From CADDYT01 sp035294125 (GTDB taxonomy: Bacteria; Chloroflexota; Ktedonobacteria; Ktedonobacterales; Ktedonobacteraceae), in assembly GCA_035294125.1 (NCBI GenBank), contig DATGLM010000084.1, forward strand, positions 327,651-391,650: a stretch of 64,000 nt of DNA, written 5' to 3'. Shown one piece after another: positions 1 through 8,679 of this stretch. A program made the translations under genes and the position numbers. Below the pieces are notes generated by a model. That model was given only the letters and a program-made list of their open reading frames with translations. It was not told the origin of the DNA and made no database searches. Each line of letters opens with the position of its first letter. Position 1 is the first letter of the stretch.

Positions 1-180
1 TGCCATCAGGTGTAGAAACAACGCCGTTGACCGGCTTTCCGCTCGTTAGCGAACCTCCCGGTATGGGAGTGCCATGAGTGGCAGATTTTGCAAAAGCCGC
101 TACGGGGATTGCGCACAAAGAGCGGCAATGACGCATCCTAAAATAATGAGCTGCCTTTTGAATGAAAATCGTTTCATCAT
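1..180 (-). pseudogene. 5' part of a secreted-protein gene, frameshifted in the signal peptide
   Basis: Runs off the left edge. The ATG at 180 has a good ribosome site (AAGGAGAAACA directly before it). The first 22 codons read as a basic n-region and hydrophobic core (MMKRFSFKRQLIILGCVIAA), then the frame stops at TAG (100-102). The -1 frame from about 120 onward continues open to the edge and begins AIPVAAFAKSATHG, an ideal signal-peptidase region followed by a Gly/Ser/Pro-rich secreted N-terminus. One extra T in the TTT run at 117-119 (minus strand) would join the two halves into a single export signal. Either the gene is broken, or the base is an assembly error, or expression depends on slippage. 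The mature function cannot be seen. Confidence 0.6.
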
Positions 181-537
181 TGTTTCTCCTTCAAATAACG
201 AGATTTTCACAGCATAAACACCAACAAACACGCCCGGTAATGGGTTGCTTTCAAAGAAAAGAAATTCTGTTGAGAGTTTGCATATTGCTGTTTAGCCCAA
301 ATTCTTGTGAAGCAAGGCGGGAAGGCATGTGAGCCACGTTTAAGAAAAAAACATGAATCCAGTCTAAAGGCGCTTGACGTGAAATCAGGCTAAAGGCCAA
401 TTATGTGTTTATCTATTTAAATTTACTATACAGTAGTTATGATTGGGGAGAGAAGCGGTAAAGAAACAAGTATAAATTCGAGAACTCAGTTGAGATTTCA
501 AAATATTTTCTATAGGCAGAAGGTATTCTGAGAAACG
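181..537. other. intergenic, no gene seen
   Basis: This is AT-rich spacer between the start of the frameshifted secreted gene and the 3' end of the ABC ATPase gene. It presumably holds the promoter of the former, but I could not pick a convincing -35/-10 pair. No RNA gene or repeat was recognised. Confidence 0.4.
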
Positions 538-1404
538 TCATGACGAGTTTGATCCATCAGATACCGACTGATTGTCATCTGGCGAATTCGCTTCCGTCGC
601 ATAGGGCAGGCAAACAGGCACGCCATCAACCGGGTGGTTGATAATCGTAGCCTTCACCTGGAAGACTTCGGCAAGTAGTTCGGGGGTGAGTATGACGCGG
701 GGAAGGCCATCGGCGACGACACGCCCGGCGTGCAAAACGATGATGCGCCCGGCGAAGCGTGCGGCCTGATTGAGGTCGTGCAGGACGAGGACGATGGTCT
801 TGCCCTGGATGCGGTTTAACTGCTGGATCAGGGTCAGAATCTCGAGCTGATGACCGACGTCCAGGAAGGTGGTGGGTTCGTCCAGCAGCAGGATGGGCGT
901 TGACTGGGCAAGGGCAAGGGCAATCCAGGCGCGCTGGCGCTCACCGCCTGAAAGGCTATCCAGTCGCCGATCCCGGAGTTCCAGCATGTTCGCCTGCGTG
1001 AGCGCTTCGGTGATGGCGTGATGATCCTGTTCGCGCAGCATACGCAACGGCCCTGCGTGGGGATAGCGGCCCTGTTCCACCAGTTCGCCGACGGTCAGTT
1101 CCTCCGGCGCGGTTGGTGCTTGCGGTAAGATCGCCAGTTGGCGGGCAACTTCTCGCGTGGGCAAACTGGCAATGGCCCGGCCATCGAGATAGACCGCACC
1201 GGCACTGGGAGCAATCAGACGGGCGAGAGTCTTGAGCACCGTTGATTTCCCCGACCCGTTCGGCCCGACAAGGGCCGTGATCGTTCCTATTGCGATCTCA
1301 AGCGATAACTCTGGAATGACCAGCCGTTCGCTATAGCCAACTGAGAGCGCTTGCGCCGCCAGAACGGTTTTGGAAGGGGGCTGATCGTCCGTGTGCTGCT
1401 TCAT
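538..1404 (-). CDS. Fe-siderophore/cobalamin-type ABC transporter ATP-binding protein
   Basis: This 288-residue cytoplasmic ATPase powers the two permeases encoded just upstream. Walker A is GPNGSGKST (about residues 47-55), the signature is LSGGERQRAW (about 149), Walker B is ILLLDEPT (about 170), and the switch histidine lies in LVLHDLNQAARF. The order and length fit the FecE/FhuC/BtuD family. An open frame continues upstream of the ATG at 1404, but it is out of character with the family and overlaps the permease. The ATG overlaps the permease stop by 4 bp (ATGA), which indicates translational coupling. It is the last gene of the importer. Whether the substrate is an iron-siderophore, heme or cobalamin cannot be told from sequence. 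Confidence 0.93.
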   Translation of the reverse strand: MKQHTDDQPPSKTVLAAQALSVGYSERLVIPELSLEIAIGTITALVGPNGSGKSTVLKTLARLIAPSAGAVYLDGRAIASLPTREVARQLAILPQAPTAPEELTVGELVEQGRYPHAGPLRMLREQDHHAITEALTQANMLELRDRRLDSLSGGERQRAWIALALAQSTPILLLDEPTTFLDVGHQLEILTLIQQLNRIQGKTIVLVLHDLNQAARFAGRIIVLHAGRVVADGLPRVILTPELLAEVFQVKATIINHPVDGVPVCLPYATEANSPDDNQSVSDGSNSS

Positions 1405-2408
1405 GGATTCCTCCGCCAGACAAGATAGAGAAAAAATGGCACGCCCAGCAGAGCCAGCGCGGCCCCTACGGGGACAGTCACCGGTTGCGTCACAGCCTGT
1501 GTTACGGTATCGGCAGCCAGCAAAATGCCTGACCCGACGAGCATGCTGAAAGGAAACAGGCGGCGCGCATCGGCTCCTACAACGCGACGGGCAAGGTGCG
1601 GGGCGAGTAACCCCAGAAAGGTGATGCCGCCAACTACCGCAACGGCGCTGGCCGTTAGCAGGGCCGCGACAAAGAACAGGCTCAGCCGCGTCCAGGTGGC
1701 GTTCAGGCCGAGACTGCTGGCGCTCGCTTCCCCTAATTGTAACACGTTTGCCAGGCTGGCACAGGTCAGGCCGAGTGGCAACGCAATCACGGCCCACGGC
1801 CAGAGAATGTTCAACTGATCCCAGACCAGCCCGTTGAGCGAACCGATGAGCCAGAGCAGCACGGTGCCTATCACCTCCTGTCGCAGCAAGAGGATGATAG
1901 AGATAGCAGAACGCAGCACAGCACTGATGAGCACGCCGGTGAGCACCAGGCGCACCGGGTCATTGTGTCCTCGCCAGCTAAAGAGATAGACCAGCGCGCC
2001 ACCGATCAGGCCGCCGATGAGGGCAACAAAGGGCAGAATTGGCCCCGGCTGCGCTAATTGACCGGGACCCTGGGCCAGCCAGAGCACGGCGAACAGCACC
2101 GAGCCTGAAGTTGCCCCGGTCATTTCCGGTTCCGCAAGCGGATTGCGCATAATAATCTGCAAGATAGCTCCTGCCAGACCAAACATGGCTCCCGCCAACA
2201 ACGCGATCAGTGCGCGTGGGAGACGCAAGTCCCAGACGATAATGCGCTGGTATGTCTCAACGGGCTGGTTGAACAGGGCAGCAACTACTGTGGCAGGCGA
2301 GATGGGCACGCTGCCGACAGCTACGTGCAAGACGAGCAGCACAAAGAGTACGAGCAGACTTAGCAGGATGAGCAGGGAGTAATAGCGGGCGGCGAGACGC
2401 TGTATCAT
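1401..2408 (-). CDS. FecCD-family ABC transporter permease (second permease)
   Basis: This 335-residue integral membrane protein has about ten hydrophobic segments. FecCD-type motifs are visible: LRLPRALIALLAGAMFGLAG near the N-terminus, RNPLAEPEMTG after it, and GGITFLGLLAPHLARRVVG with the coupling region before the last helices. It forms a heterodimer channel with the product of the preceding gene and takes substrate from the lipoprotein encoded further upstream. Both gene ends overlap their neighbours by 4 bp (ATGA), so the four genes are one translationally coupled unit. The family carries siderophores, heme or cobalamin. Confidence 0.93.
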   Translation of the reverse strand: MIQRLAARYYSLLILLSLLVLFVLLVLHVAVGSVPISPATVVAALFNQPVETYQRIIVWDLRLPRALIALLAGAMFGLAGAILQIIMRNPLAEPEMTGATSGSVLFAVLWLAQGPGQLAQPGPILPFVALIGGLIGGALVYLFSWRGHNDPVRLVLTGVLISAVLRSAISIILLLRQEVIGTVLLWLIGSLNGLVWDQLNILWPWAVIALPLGLTCASLANVLQLGEASASSLGLNATWTRLSLFFVAALLTASAVAVVGGITFLGLLAPHLARRVVGADARRLFPFSMLVGSGILLAADTVTQAVTQPVTVPVGAALALLGVPFFLYLVWRRNP

Positions 2409-3433
2409 GACATCCCTCGCGGCTTTCCAGCCTGTTGACGCAGGAGCAACAGGAGAATTGGCCCACCTACCAGCGTCGTCCAGATGCCGACTGGCAGTTC
2501 CTGTGGCGCAAAAGCCTCGCGGGCGAAGAGGTCAGCGCCGGTCAGAAGTACAGCACCAAGCAGGGCGGCGCACGGCAGAATCAAACGGGCATCATTCGTC
2601 CTCAGGACACGGCGGGCAAGGTGAGGCGCGAGCAGCGCGATGAAGGAGATTGGCCCGCAAACCGCGACAACGGCGGCTACCAGCGCCGTGCTGAGCGCGA
2701 GGATGAGCAGGCGCACGTGCAGGACATGCAGGCCCAGCCCCCGCGCCACATCGTCGCCAAGCTGGAGAATGTTGAGCGGACGGGCGCACAGAAGCGCGAG
2801 CGGAATGGCTACCAGCGCCCACGGCAGGACAAGCTGCACATGCACCCAGGTACGATTCGCCAGGCTGCCGACGAGGAAGAGGAAAAGAATGCTGAGATCA
2901 TTTTGCGCACCCAGGCTCATGAAGATAATGACGCAAGCATTGAGCAGAGCGGCCAGCGCCGCCCCGGTCAAGATGAGCCGCGCGGAATCGCCCACGCGGC
3001 TCATCGTCAGAATGACCACGCTGCTGCCAACCAATCCCCCGGCCAGCGCGAGCCAGGGAATGGCGATCAGGAGCACAGGAAGGTGAAATATGGTTATAGC
3101 CGCCACGACCACCGTGGCTCCTGCACTGACGCCCAGCAGTTCGGGTCCCGCCAGCGGGTTGCGTAAGCTGTCCTGCAGCAAAGAGCCGCTGAGGGCCAGC
3201 ATCGCCCCGGCCAGCATGCCGAGGACAAGGCGAGGCAAGCGCAGTTGTGTCACAACCAGTCGGGCCAGCGGCCCGCCGCCTCCATTAACGATTGCCCAGA
3301 GAGCAGGCAGAGAGAGATTCGGGATGCCGAGAAGCAGCGCCAATAGACTTATGGCTATAAGAAGCACCATGCTCCCCGCTACCAGGAGAAGCAGTTGTAT
3401 GCGTCGCCGATGCCAGATGGATAGCGTCTTCAT
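2405..3433 (-). CDS. FecCD-family ABC transporter permease (first permease)
   Basis: This 342-residue polytopic permease is paralogous to the one downstream. Family motifs are LRLPRLVLGMLAGAMLALSG, RNPLAGPELLGVSAGA and GPISFIALLAPHLARRVL. The start chosen is the ATG at 3433, MKTLSIWHRRRIQLLLL, because it overlaps the stop of the substrate-binding gene by 4 bp and leads directly into the first membrane segment. The frame is open about 100 codons further upstream, but that stretch is only the shadow of the binding-protein gene. It is expected to sit in the cytoplasmic membrane as half of the channel. Confidence 0.92.
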   Translation of the reverse strand: MKTLSIWHRRRIQLLLLVAGSMVLLIAISLLALLLGIPNLSLPALWAIVNGGGGPLARLVVTQLRLPRLVLGMLAGAMLALSGSLLQDSLRNPLAGPELLGVSAGATVVVAAITIFHLPVLLIAIPWLALAGGLVGSSVVILTMSRVGDSARLILTGAALAALLNACVIIFMSLGAQNDLSILFLFLVGSLANRTWVHVQLVLPWALVAIPLALLCARPLNILQLGDDVARGLGLHVLHVRLLILALSTALVAAVVAVCGPISFIALLAPHLARRVLRTNDARLILPCAALLGAVLLTGADLFAREAFAPQELPVGIWTTLVGGPILLLLLRQQAGKPRGMS

Positions 3434-4419
3434 GTCAAAGGTGTTGGAAATACATTCGGGTAGATTTTGTTCATGGCATCGTCCAGAGCCAGGGAGAGCG
3501 ACTCGGTGCCCCGGCCAAAGATGTAGTAATTGGGATTGACTTCGTACACCTGGTGGGTCTGCACCGCCTTGAGATGGCTCCAGACGGGGTTGCTCGCCAG
3601 TTGTTTGGAAAGCGGCTGCGCGGCCCCCACGGAGGCGACAAAGAGCACATCGGGATTCACGGCCAGGATTTTTTCCAGAGAATACGCCTCCGCGCCCGGT
3701 TCGTGATCGCTGGCTGCCGGAGCGCCGGGACCAGGGGCGGGCCACGGATAGCTGGTGACCTGCGAGAGCACACTGCCGGGAAGCGAGGCGGCGGTGAAGA
3801 TGTTGAAGTTCACATCCGAGCCATACAAAAGCAAGGCCGATTTATTTTTAGGCGACTTCGCCTTATAGGCAGCCAGTTTGTTGAGAAAGCGCTGCGCCGC
3901 CTGATTGGCCTGCGCGCTCCTGCCGGTCAATCGACCAATATCCTTGAGATAGAAGATCGAGTCATTGTAGCTGGTCGGGTTCATAATGTAGAGGGGCGCA
4001 ATCGGCTGCAAGGCCGGGCGCAAATTTTCATCGACATTCGCCAGGCCAATCACCAGATCGGGATTGGCCTTCGCGATGTCCTCCACGTTCGGCTGGAAAA
4101 AGGTGCCACCAATGGTCATGAAGCCTTTGGCCCGCGCACCGAAAAAGTGTGGATCCTGCCCGAAAGTGTCGTTGACGGCGACCGGAGACAGTCCCAGTTG
4201 CGCAAGAATGTCCTCGCAGAGCGAGACCAGGCAGACAATACGCGTGGGCCGCTTCGACAGCGTGACAGTCGTATGAGTCGCATCGGTAAAGGTGAGCGAC
4301 TCTGTCGTCGAAGTGGTACCGCTCTTGCTGCTAGACGGCGCGGGCGAACTTCCGCAAGCTGCGATGACGAGCATCATCACAAACAGAAGTGGAACAATGC
4401 GCAAAAGTTGCTGCCTCAC
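3430..4419 (-). CDS. Fe-siderophore/cobalamin-type ABC transporter substrate-binding lipoprotein
   Basis: This is a 329-residue extracytoplasmic binding protein. A signal peptide ends in the lipobox VIAAC with Cys22 as the lipidation site, followed by a Ser/Thr linker. The fold is that of the FecB/BtuF class: KRPTRIVCLVSLCEDILAQLGL, then NVEDIAKANPDLVIG and SLEKILAVNPDVLFVAS, the two half-domain motifs typical of this family. It precedes the two permeases and the ATPase and is coupled to them by a 4-bp overlap. It starts 38 bp after the amine oxidase gene, so the five genes may share a transcript. Ligand unknown. Confidence 0.92.
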   Translation of the reverse strand: MRQQLLRIVPLLFVMMLVIAACGSSPAPSSSKSGTTSTTESLTFTDATHTTVTLSKRPTRIVCLVSLCEDILAQLGLSPVAVNDTFGQDPHFFGARAKGFMTIGGTFFQPNVEDIAKANPDLVIGLANVDENLRPALQPIAPLYIMNPTSYNDSIFYLKDIGRLTGRSAQANQAAQRFLNKLAAYKAKSPKNKSALLLYGSDVNFNIFTAASLPGSVLSQVTSYPWPAPGPGAPAASDHEPGAEAYSLEKILAVNPDVLFVASVGAAQPLSKQLASNPVWSHLKAVQTHQVYEVNPNYYIFGRGTESLSLALDDAMNKIYPNVFPTPLT

Positions 4420-4457
4420 AGGTAATTCCTCCTTTGTTGCTACACTAGAGATTTCTC

Positions 4458-6107
4458 CTACGGGAAAATACCATTTTTATAGTCGGTTAAAATCTCGTTG
4501 GCGGCGCGTGCGCCTTCCTCCGCTCCACCTTCCATGAAACCCTGGAAGTTGATAGAGCAGTGCTCTCCGGCGAAATGGATTTTCCCCTGTCGCACGCGCT
4601 CGTAGCCGCTGAAAAGCGTATATTGACCGACGAGCCAGCAGGCATAGCTGCCAAGCAGGTTCGGATCACCTGTTGGATAGCTCAGCGTTGCCGTGCCGGT
4701 ATAGTGCTGCGTCGCCCCCGGCCAGACCTCCTCCAGTTGCTTGATGAACGCCTGCGCGTATTGCTGAATTAGCGGGTCGGCAGAGGTCGAATACGGGGAG
4801 TTCGGCTGGTAGGAGGCTCCCACATTGCCACCCGTATAGTCGACGATAATGCCAGTCGTACCGGACTGGCCGCGAGTGACATCCCAGGTGTTCTGGAAAC
4901 CAACATCGGTATAGATGTTCCCGTCGCTGATGCCCGGCCAGGCGCCGGTACCGTTCCAGTAGCGCGTATCAAATTGTAGCTGCAATTTCGAGTTGGTGCC
5001 ATAGCCAAGCTGCGTGATAGCCGTCTGTTTGAGGCTGTCGAAGTTGGCTTTGCTATAGTCCAGCGTGCGCAGCACGCTGAACGGCAAAGCCAGAATCACA
5101 CGATCAAACGTCTGTTGCCGCTTCCCATTTGGTGTAGAGAACGTCACAGTGATACTACCATCCGCATTGACGGCAATGGCCGTCATCTTCCAGTTCATCT
5201 GGATAGACCCGGCAGGCAGGCTATTTGCGATGGCCTGCGGTAACTGCTGGTTGCCGCCGATGATGTGATACCGCTCATCAGATGCGCCGTAGATACTGAA
5301 ATTTCCCGGCGATGCCTGGAAGCCAAGCAGGTACACCAGATTCAGCGAGCTTTGCACATTTGTCTCCCGCCCGTATTCCTCATTATACGCCACGTCGAGA
5401 AGCTGACCCATATTCGCACTATGACCCCCGGTTACATATTGCTCGATCCAATCATACAGGCTGGTGTGATCAAGCTGATAGCCGGTGGAGGTATAGCTAT
5501 TGTACAACGTGGGGAAAGGCGCTGCCTGAATCTGATTCTTCAAGACCTTATATACCTGCTGGAAATCGCTGTCGGCGTCCTTTTGCAGGTAATATTGGCC
5601 GAAGAAGAAATAGGTATCCTGGGAACCATTGGGCTGAGCTTGAAGCAGGTCAACGAGTTGTAGGCCGAAGCGCTGCGCCAGGTGCTGGATGGTTTTGTGG
5701 CCGGTATCGATCAACTCGCCGCACCACTCGCTGGTCTGTCCATTGGCCCATGTTGTGGTGTCGGAGTGCATGCGGCCTCCCAGACGCGAGGAAGCCTCGA
5801 AGATGGTGGAGGCGTAACCGGCATCCTGAAGCGTAAGCGCGGCATTCAAGCCAGCAATTCCGCCTCCAATAATGCCGATACGTGGGGCGCTCTGGGCATC
5901 GGCCTTCATCAGTCGCCCGGCAAGATTCAGTGGGTCGGCCAGAGCGAGGCCAGCAGCAAGCGCGCCTGCTCCTTTGAGCACATCCCGTCGGCTGATGCGC
6001 AACTGGCGCTCGTGTCTCACTTCTTCAACAGAAACGCCACGCTCATCTGCCTCGGCATGCTCGCTTGCTAATCGCTGTAACGCACGCATAAGAGGGGTAC
6101 GAGCCAT
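4458..6107 (-). CDS. Tat-exported flavin-containing amine oxidase
   Basis: This 549-residue protein has a twin-arginine signal (ISRRDVLKGAGALAAG, Arg40-Arg41), followed by the FAD-binding dinucleotide fold RIGIIGGGIAGLNAALTL (about 76-94) and EASSRLGGRM. The C-terminus carries IHFAGEHCSINFQGFMEGG, the usual FAD-contact end of monoamine/polyamine oxidases. The N-terminus before the Tat motif is about 35 residues longer than usual. The start is still preferred, because AGGAGG lies 11 nt before the ATG. It probably acts outside the membrane on an amine or amino acid. It is first in a minus-strand group with a metal-chelate importer, which may hint at siderophore-amine chemistry, but that is only inferred from position. 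Confidence 0.9.
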   Translation of the reverse strand: MARTPLMRALQRLASEHAEADERGVSVEEVRHERQLRISRRDVLKGAGALAAGLALADPLNLAGRLMKADAQSAPRIGIIGGGIAGLNAALTLQDAGYASTIFEASSRLGGRMHSDTTTWANGQTSEWCGELIDTGHKTIQHLAQRFGLQLVDLLQAQPNGSQDTYFFFGQYYLQKDADSDFQQVYKVLKNQIQAAPFPTLYNSYTSTGYQLDHTSLYDWIEQYVTGGHSANMGQLLDVAYNEEYGRETNVQSSLNLVYLLGFQASPGNFSIYGASDERYHIIGGNQQLPQAIANSLPAGSIQMNWKMTAIAVNADGSITVTFSTPNGKRQQTFDRVILALPFSVLRTLDYSKANFDSLKQTAITQLGYGTNSKLQLQFDTRYWNGTGAWPGISDGNIYTDVGFQNTWDVTRGQSGTTGIIVDYTGGNVGASYQPNSPYSTSADPLIQQYAQAFIKQLEEVWPGATQHYTGTATLSYPTGDPNLLGSYACWLVGQYTLFSGYERVRQGKIHFAGEHCSINFQGFMEGGAEEGARAANEILTDYKNGIFP

Positions 6108-6218
6108 AACGAAATAACCTCCTGTGTGTCTAACCCTCTACCAATCAGCCAGTAGAGGATATTAGTAGAAACAAGGAAAGACGGGGAAGTTCGGGGAGCC
6201 GACAGCAAAAAGCACTAC

Positions 6219-6257
6219 AAAAAACTATGCGACGAGGATAGCTTCTACGCAAAATAG
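6219..6257 (-). terminator. possible attenuator in the amine oxidase leader
   Basis: On the minus strand, CTAT..GCG (6257-6248) can pair with CGCATAG (6231-6225), with a bulge, followed directly by six T (6224-6219). It sits inside the leader of about 225 nt between the predicted promoter and the amine oxidase start. The stem is weak, so this is tentative. Confidence 0.25.
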
Positions 6258-6339
6258 CTCTCCTTATCCGTTATATGGCCGGAGACAGGGGCGTCAGGAA
6301 CAATTACGGAGACAAACGACTGTCCATACCTCTACTGTA

Positions 6340-6368
6340 AGCGTACCATACGACCTGCGTGGTGTCAA
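6340..6368 (-). promoter_or_regulatory. promoter of the amine oxidase / ABC importer group
   Basis: Minus-strand TTGACA (6368-6363), a 17-nt spacer, then TACGCT (6345-6340). The -35 is perfect and the -10 matches at the key T, A and final T. It leaves a leader of about 225 nt before the ATG at 6107, long enough for a regulatory RNA, although I recognised no known riboswitch in it. Confidence 0.6.
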
Positions 6369-6483
6369 TTCTCTTTCACGTTCCCTCTTTTCTTCTCATC
6401 CATTGTTGCCGATAAGACACAGTGGAAATCTGCGCAGAGAACCAGAGGAGACATATCTTTGAGAAGAAAAGAGGCTTGAACAC

Positions 6484-7488
6484 ATGCATTTGAAACGAAC
6501 GATCAGCTTCCTGATTGTCCTTACTGCTGCACTAAGCATCCTGGCTGGTCGTCTGCTGCTCCCGGTACCTGCCACGCAGGCGGCGTCAACACAGACGGGA
6601 CCCGCGAAAGGGAAGCTGCAACTCCTGCCCAAACCTGCGCCTCGTCTGCAAAGCTTCGCGCTCCTTCAGACAAATGCGTGGAGTAGTGTTCCCACTCCCA
6701 CCTCTCTCTATGAAGCGACAACCAATGCCCGTACTATGTATGCCCAGGGCTGTAGCGCCGCCCACGGACCGGCAGGCCTGCTTATTCTAGATTGGGGCCA
6801 ACCCGTCTACATGGGCTACGGGCAATACGGCACATATGATTTCGGCGGGCATGATGACTCGGATACCGCCATCCTGCACGCGGTAGCCAACTTCGCACAG
6901 GGGGTGTGGTACTGCCGCACGCCCTCCACCAATATCGCCCTGGCGATCGGGCAAAGCAACTACTACTCCGGCAACGCCCTGCCGCTCACGACGAGCGCGT
7001 GGTATGCTGACGGCGTGCAGTGGGGCCAGATGGTCAACGCCGTACAGAGCTTTGTCGCCAACAACCACTACAACGTTATCGGCATCTATGGTGCAGGCGA
7101 CCTTGAGATGGGTTGGGAGAACTTTGCACTGACCAGCAGCATGGTAAATGGCTATAATAACGCCTCGTCGCGTATCTTCTTTGACTTCGGCGATGACGCG
7201 CCCGGCTACTGGACGAATTACCAGACCTGGTACGTGGCCTATGGTGCTCGTGATAACCTGCCCATTCCCGAAATCTACTTCGATGCGGATGCTACCTACG
7301 ACTGGCAGGTGCTAAACCAGTGGGCCTGCGCCCACATGGGCAGTCCCATGTACATTAGAGGAGTTATGTCCACTTTCATCGGCAACACTCCGGCTCAGGC
7401 GTGGGCAGCTATGTACCGGGCCACAGCATCAAATTCATGCACCGCACAAACGCTGCCCTGGTTTACATTCTCCACGTATATTGTCTAG
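6484..7488 (+). CDS. secreted protein of unknown function
   Basis: This 334-residue protein has a clear signal peptide (MHLKRTISFLIVLTAALSIL, cleavage likely after ATQAAS). The mature part contains AHGPAGLLILDWGQP, a YGTYDFGGHDDSD segment, and aromatic-rich IYGAGDLEMGWENF and IPEIYFDADATYDWQ. Alternating strand-like and helix-like segments with acidic residues at strand ends are reminiscent of a TIM-barrel glycosidase, but I recognise no family motif. GAGAAGAAAAGAGG precedes the ATG. It is transcribed divergently from the amine oxidase, and the next anchored protein lies on the same strand. No function is assigned. Confidence 0.75.
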   Translation: MHLKRTISFLIVLTAALSILAGRLLLPVPATQAASTQTGPAKGKLQLLPKPAPRLQSFALLQTNAWSSVPTPTSLYEATTNARTMYAQGCSAAHGPAGLLILDWGQPVYMGYGQYGTYDFGGHDDSDTAILHAVANFAQGVWYCRTPSTNIALAIGQSNYYSGNALPLTTSAWYADGVQWGQMVNAVQSFVANNHYNVIGIYGAGDLEMGWENFALTSSMVNGYNNASSRIFFDFGDDAPGYWTNYQTWYVAYGARDNLPIPEIYFDADATYDWQVLNQWACAHMGSPMYIRGVMSTFIGNTPAQAWAAMYRATASNSCTAQTLPWFTFSTYIV

Positions 7489-7512
7489 CATCCTTCACCA
7501 TCCTTGAGGAAA

Positions 7513-7615
7513 TTGCTGTAGGGGGCGATGCCTCGTGCTCGCCTATGTTCCCCGGTGCCCCCTTTTCGATTGACTTCCAACAGGCGGGCGCGAGGCATTA
7601 CCCCTACGATTGCAA
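7513..7615. repeat. imperfect long hairpin repeat (GTAGGGG-type)
   Basis: The arms at 7513-7544 and 7581-7615 are imperfect inverted copies with cores GTAGGGG and ATGCCTCG on one side and CGAGGCAT and CCCCTAC on the other. It lies between two plus-strand genes. A related GTAGG(A/G)GCGAG hairpin occurs at 53018-53059. Confidence 0.6.
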
Positions 7616-7635
7616 GAAAGTGAGGCACAGAAACC

Positions 7636-8325
7636 ATGCAAAACTCTTCACCTACAAAGAAGGCAACGGCTACCACCAGCCACTCGCATCTCCATTTGAT
7701 ATTTCCAGCAACACTGCTCCTGCTGCTCGGCATTGTTGCCTTTCTCGCTTTCACACTGAATGTCCCGGCAAAGAAATATGTGTCTTCAGGCACCGACTCC
7801 TCCCGTAAAACAGCCATTATTCCGCCTGCAAAGGTTACACTAAAGGGGACAACGCTGGGAGCGACACCAGACTCGACCGGAAAGCTAACGGCCATTCAAC
7901 CAACGGCAACGCAAGGGAATCAGCATGGGCCAATCGCTTCAGCAACTGCTACTCCCCCTCCTGCCACACCTACCCTGCTGCCATCGACGCCAGAACCCAC
8001 CCAACTCGGCGTGTTTTCGCTCGCACAGGGCGGGCCGCTGCCCGTTCCTGAAACTGTTCTGCGCCCGACGAATATTGCGCGGTTGATGCTCAATGCGACG
8101 CTCATCTCGGTTTATGCCGGTTCGATGGCGCAAAATCCGCGAGCTGGTATCCTGTGCGTGCTGCGCGAAAACTTGACCACCGGCCAACTCACCCTTCAGG
8201 TCTACCAGGACTCGCACATGGATGGTCCTTTGACCATCTTAGCCATTCAGAATACGAAGCTGAAGCTCACAGATACAAAGAACGAGGGCTATTTCGACCT
8301 CACTACCAGCCAATTTCAATGGTGA
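7636..8325 (+). CDS. membrane-anchored Thr/Pro-rich protein of unknown function
   Basis: This is a 229-residue protein. A short cytoplasmic tail is followed by one membrane segment (LIFPATLLLLLGIVAFLAF, about 20-38), a low-complexity linker rich in Thr, Pro and Ala to about residue 125, and a small C-terminal domain ending in the stretch from ILCVLRENLTTGQLTLQV to YFDLTTSQFQW. The topology suggests an extracellular domain held off the membrane by a flexible stalk. The C-terminal domain is not recognised. The ATG follows a modest GAGG site. It is probably expressed separately from 6484-7488, given the intervening hairpin repeat. Confidence 0.7.
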   Translation: MQNSSPTKKATATTSHSHLHLIFPATLLLLLGIVAFLAFTLNVPAKKYVSSGTDSSRKTAIIPPAKVTLKGTTLGATPDSTGKLTAIQPTATQGNQHGPIASATATPPPATPTLLPSTPEPTQLGVFSLAQGGPLPVPETVLRPTNIARLMLNATLISVYAGSMAQNPRAGILCVLRENLTTGQLTLQVYQDSHMDGPLTILAIQNTKLKLTDTKNEGYFDLTTSQFQW

Positions 8326-8345
8326 CGCTTCCTGATTTCGGGTTG

Positions 8346-8580
8346 TCATTCCGTTGATCGTATGCTTGTCGGTATATCTGTTCGCAGCCTGGTTAGCTCC
8401 GCCTTTCTTTTGCTACCTCTGGGATAGAGGGTCAGCACGAGGTTGGTAAAGGTGAGAATGGTGAGAGCGAGAATGGCGACAGGGATAACGAAGAGAGCAG
8501 TCAGAAGATTGCCGATCCATTTCCAGTGATCGGGCGCATTTGTCGGCAGCCATTGATAGAACGTATGAGATTTTTCTCAT
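8346..8580 (-). pseudogene. small single-span membrane protein gene with a +1 frameshift after the start
   Basis: The frame ending at TGA 8346-8348 encodes about 69 residues that look like a genuine small membrane protein: QWLPTNAPDHWKWIGNLL, a hydrophobic span (LFVIPVAILALTILTF), then a basic tail (PRGSKRKAELTRLR). It has no start codon of its own. An ATG at 8580, preceded by GGAGGAG, begins ATG AGA AAA A and is one base out of frame with it. Removing one A from the A5 run (8571-8575 on the other strand) joins ribosome site, start and body into a protein of 77 residues. It may be broken, slippage-dependent, or a consensus error. Confidence 0.55.
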
Positions 8581-8679
8581 TTTTTTCCAATACTCCTCCA
8601 ATGCAGAAACGTTATTCTCTGTGACAGAACATGCTTATTACCTGTGAAGGAGCCAATAGAACAAAGAAGGAGTACCTTG

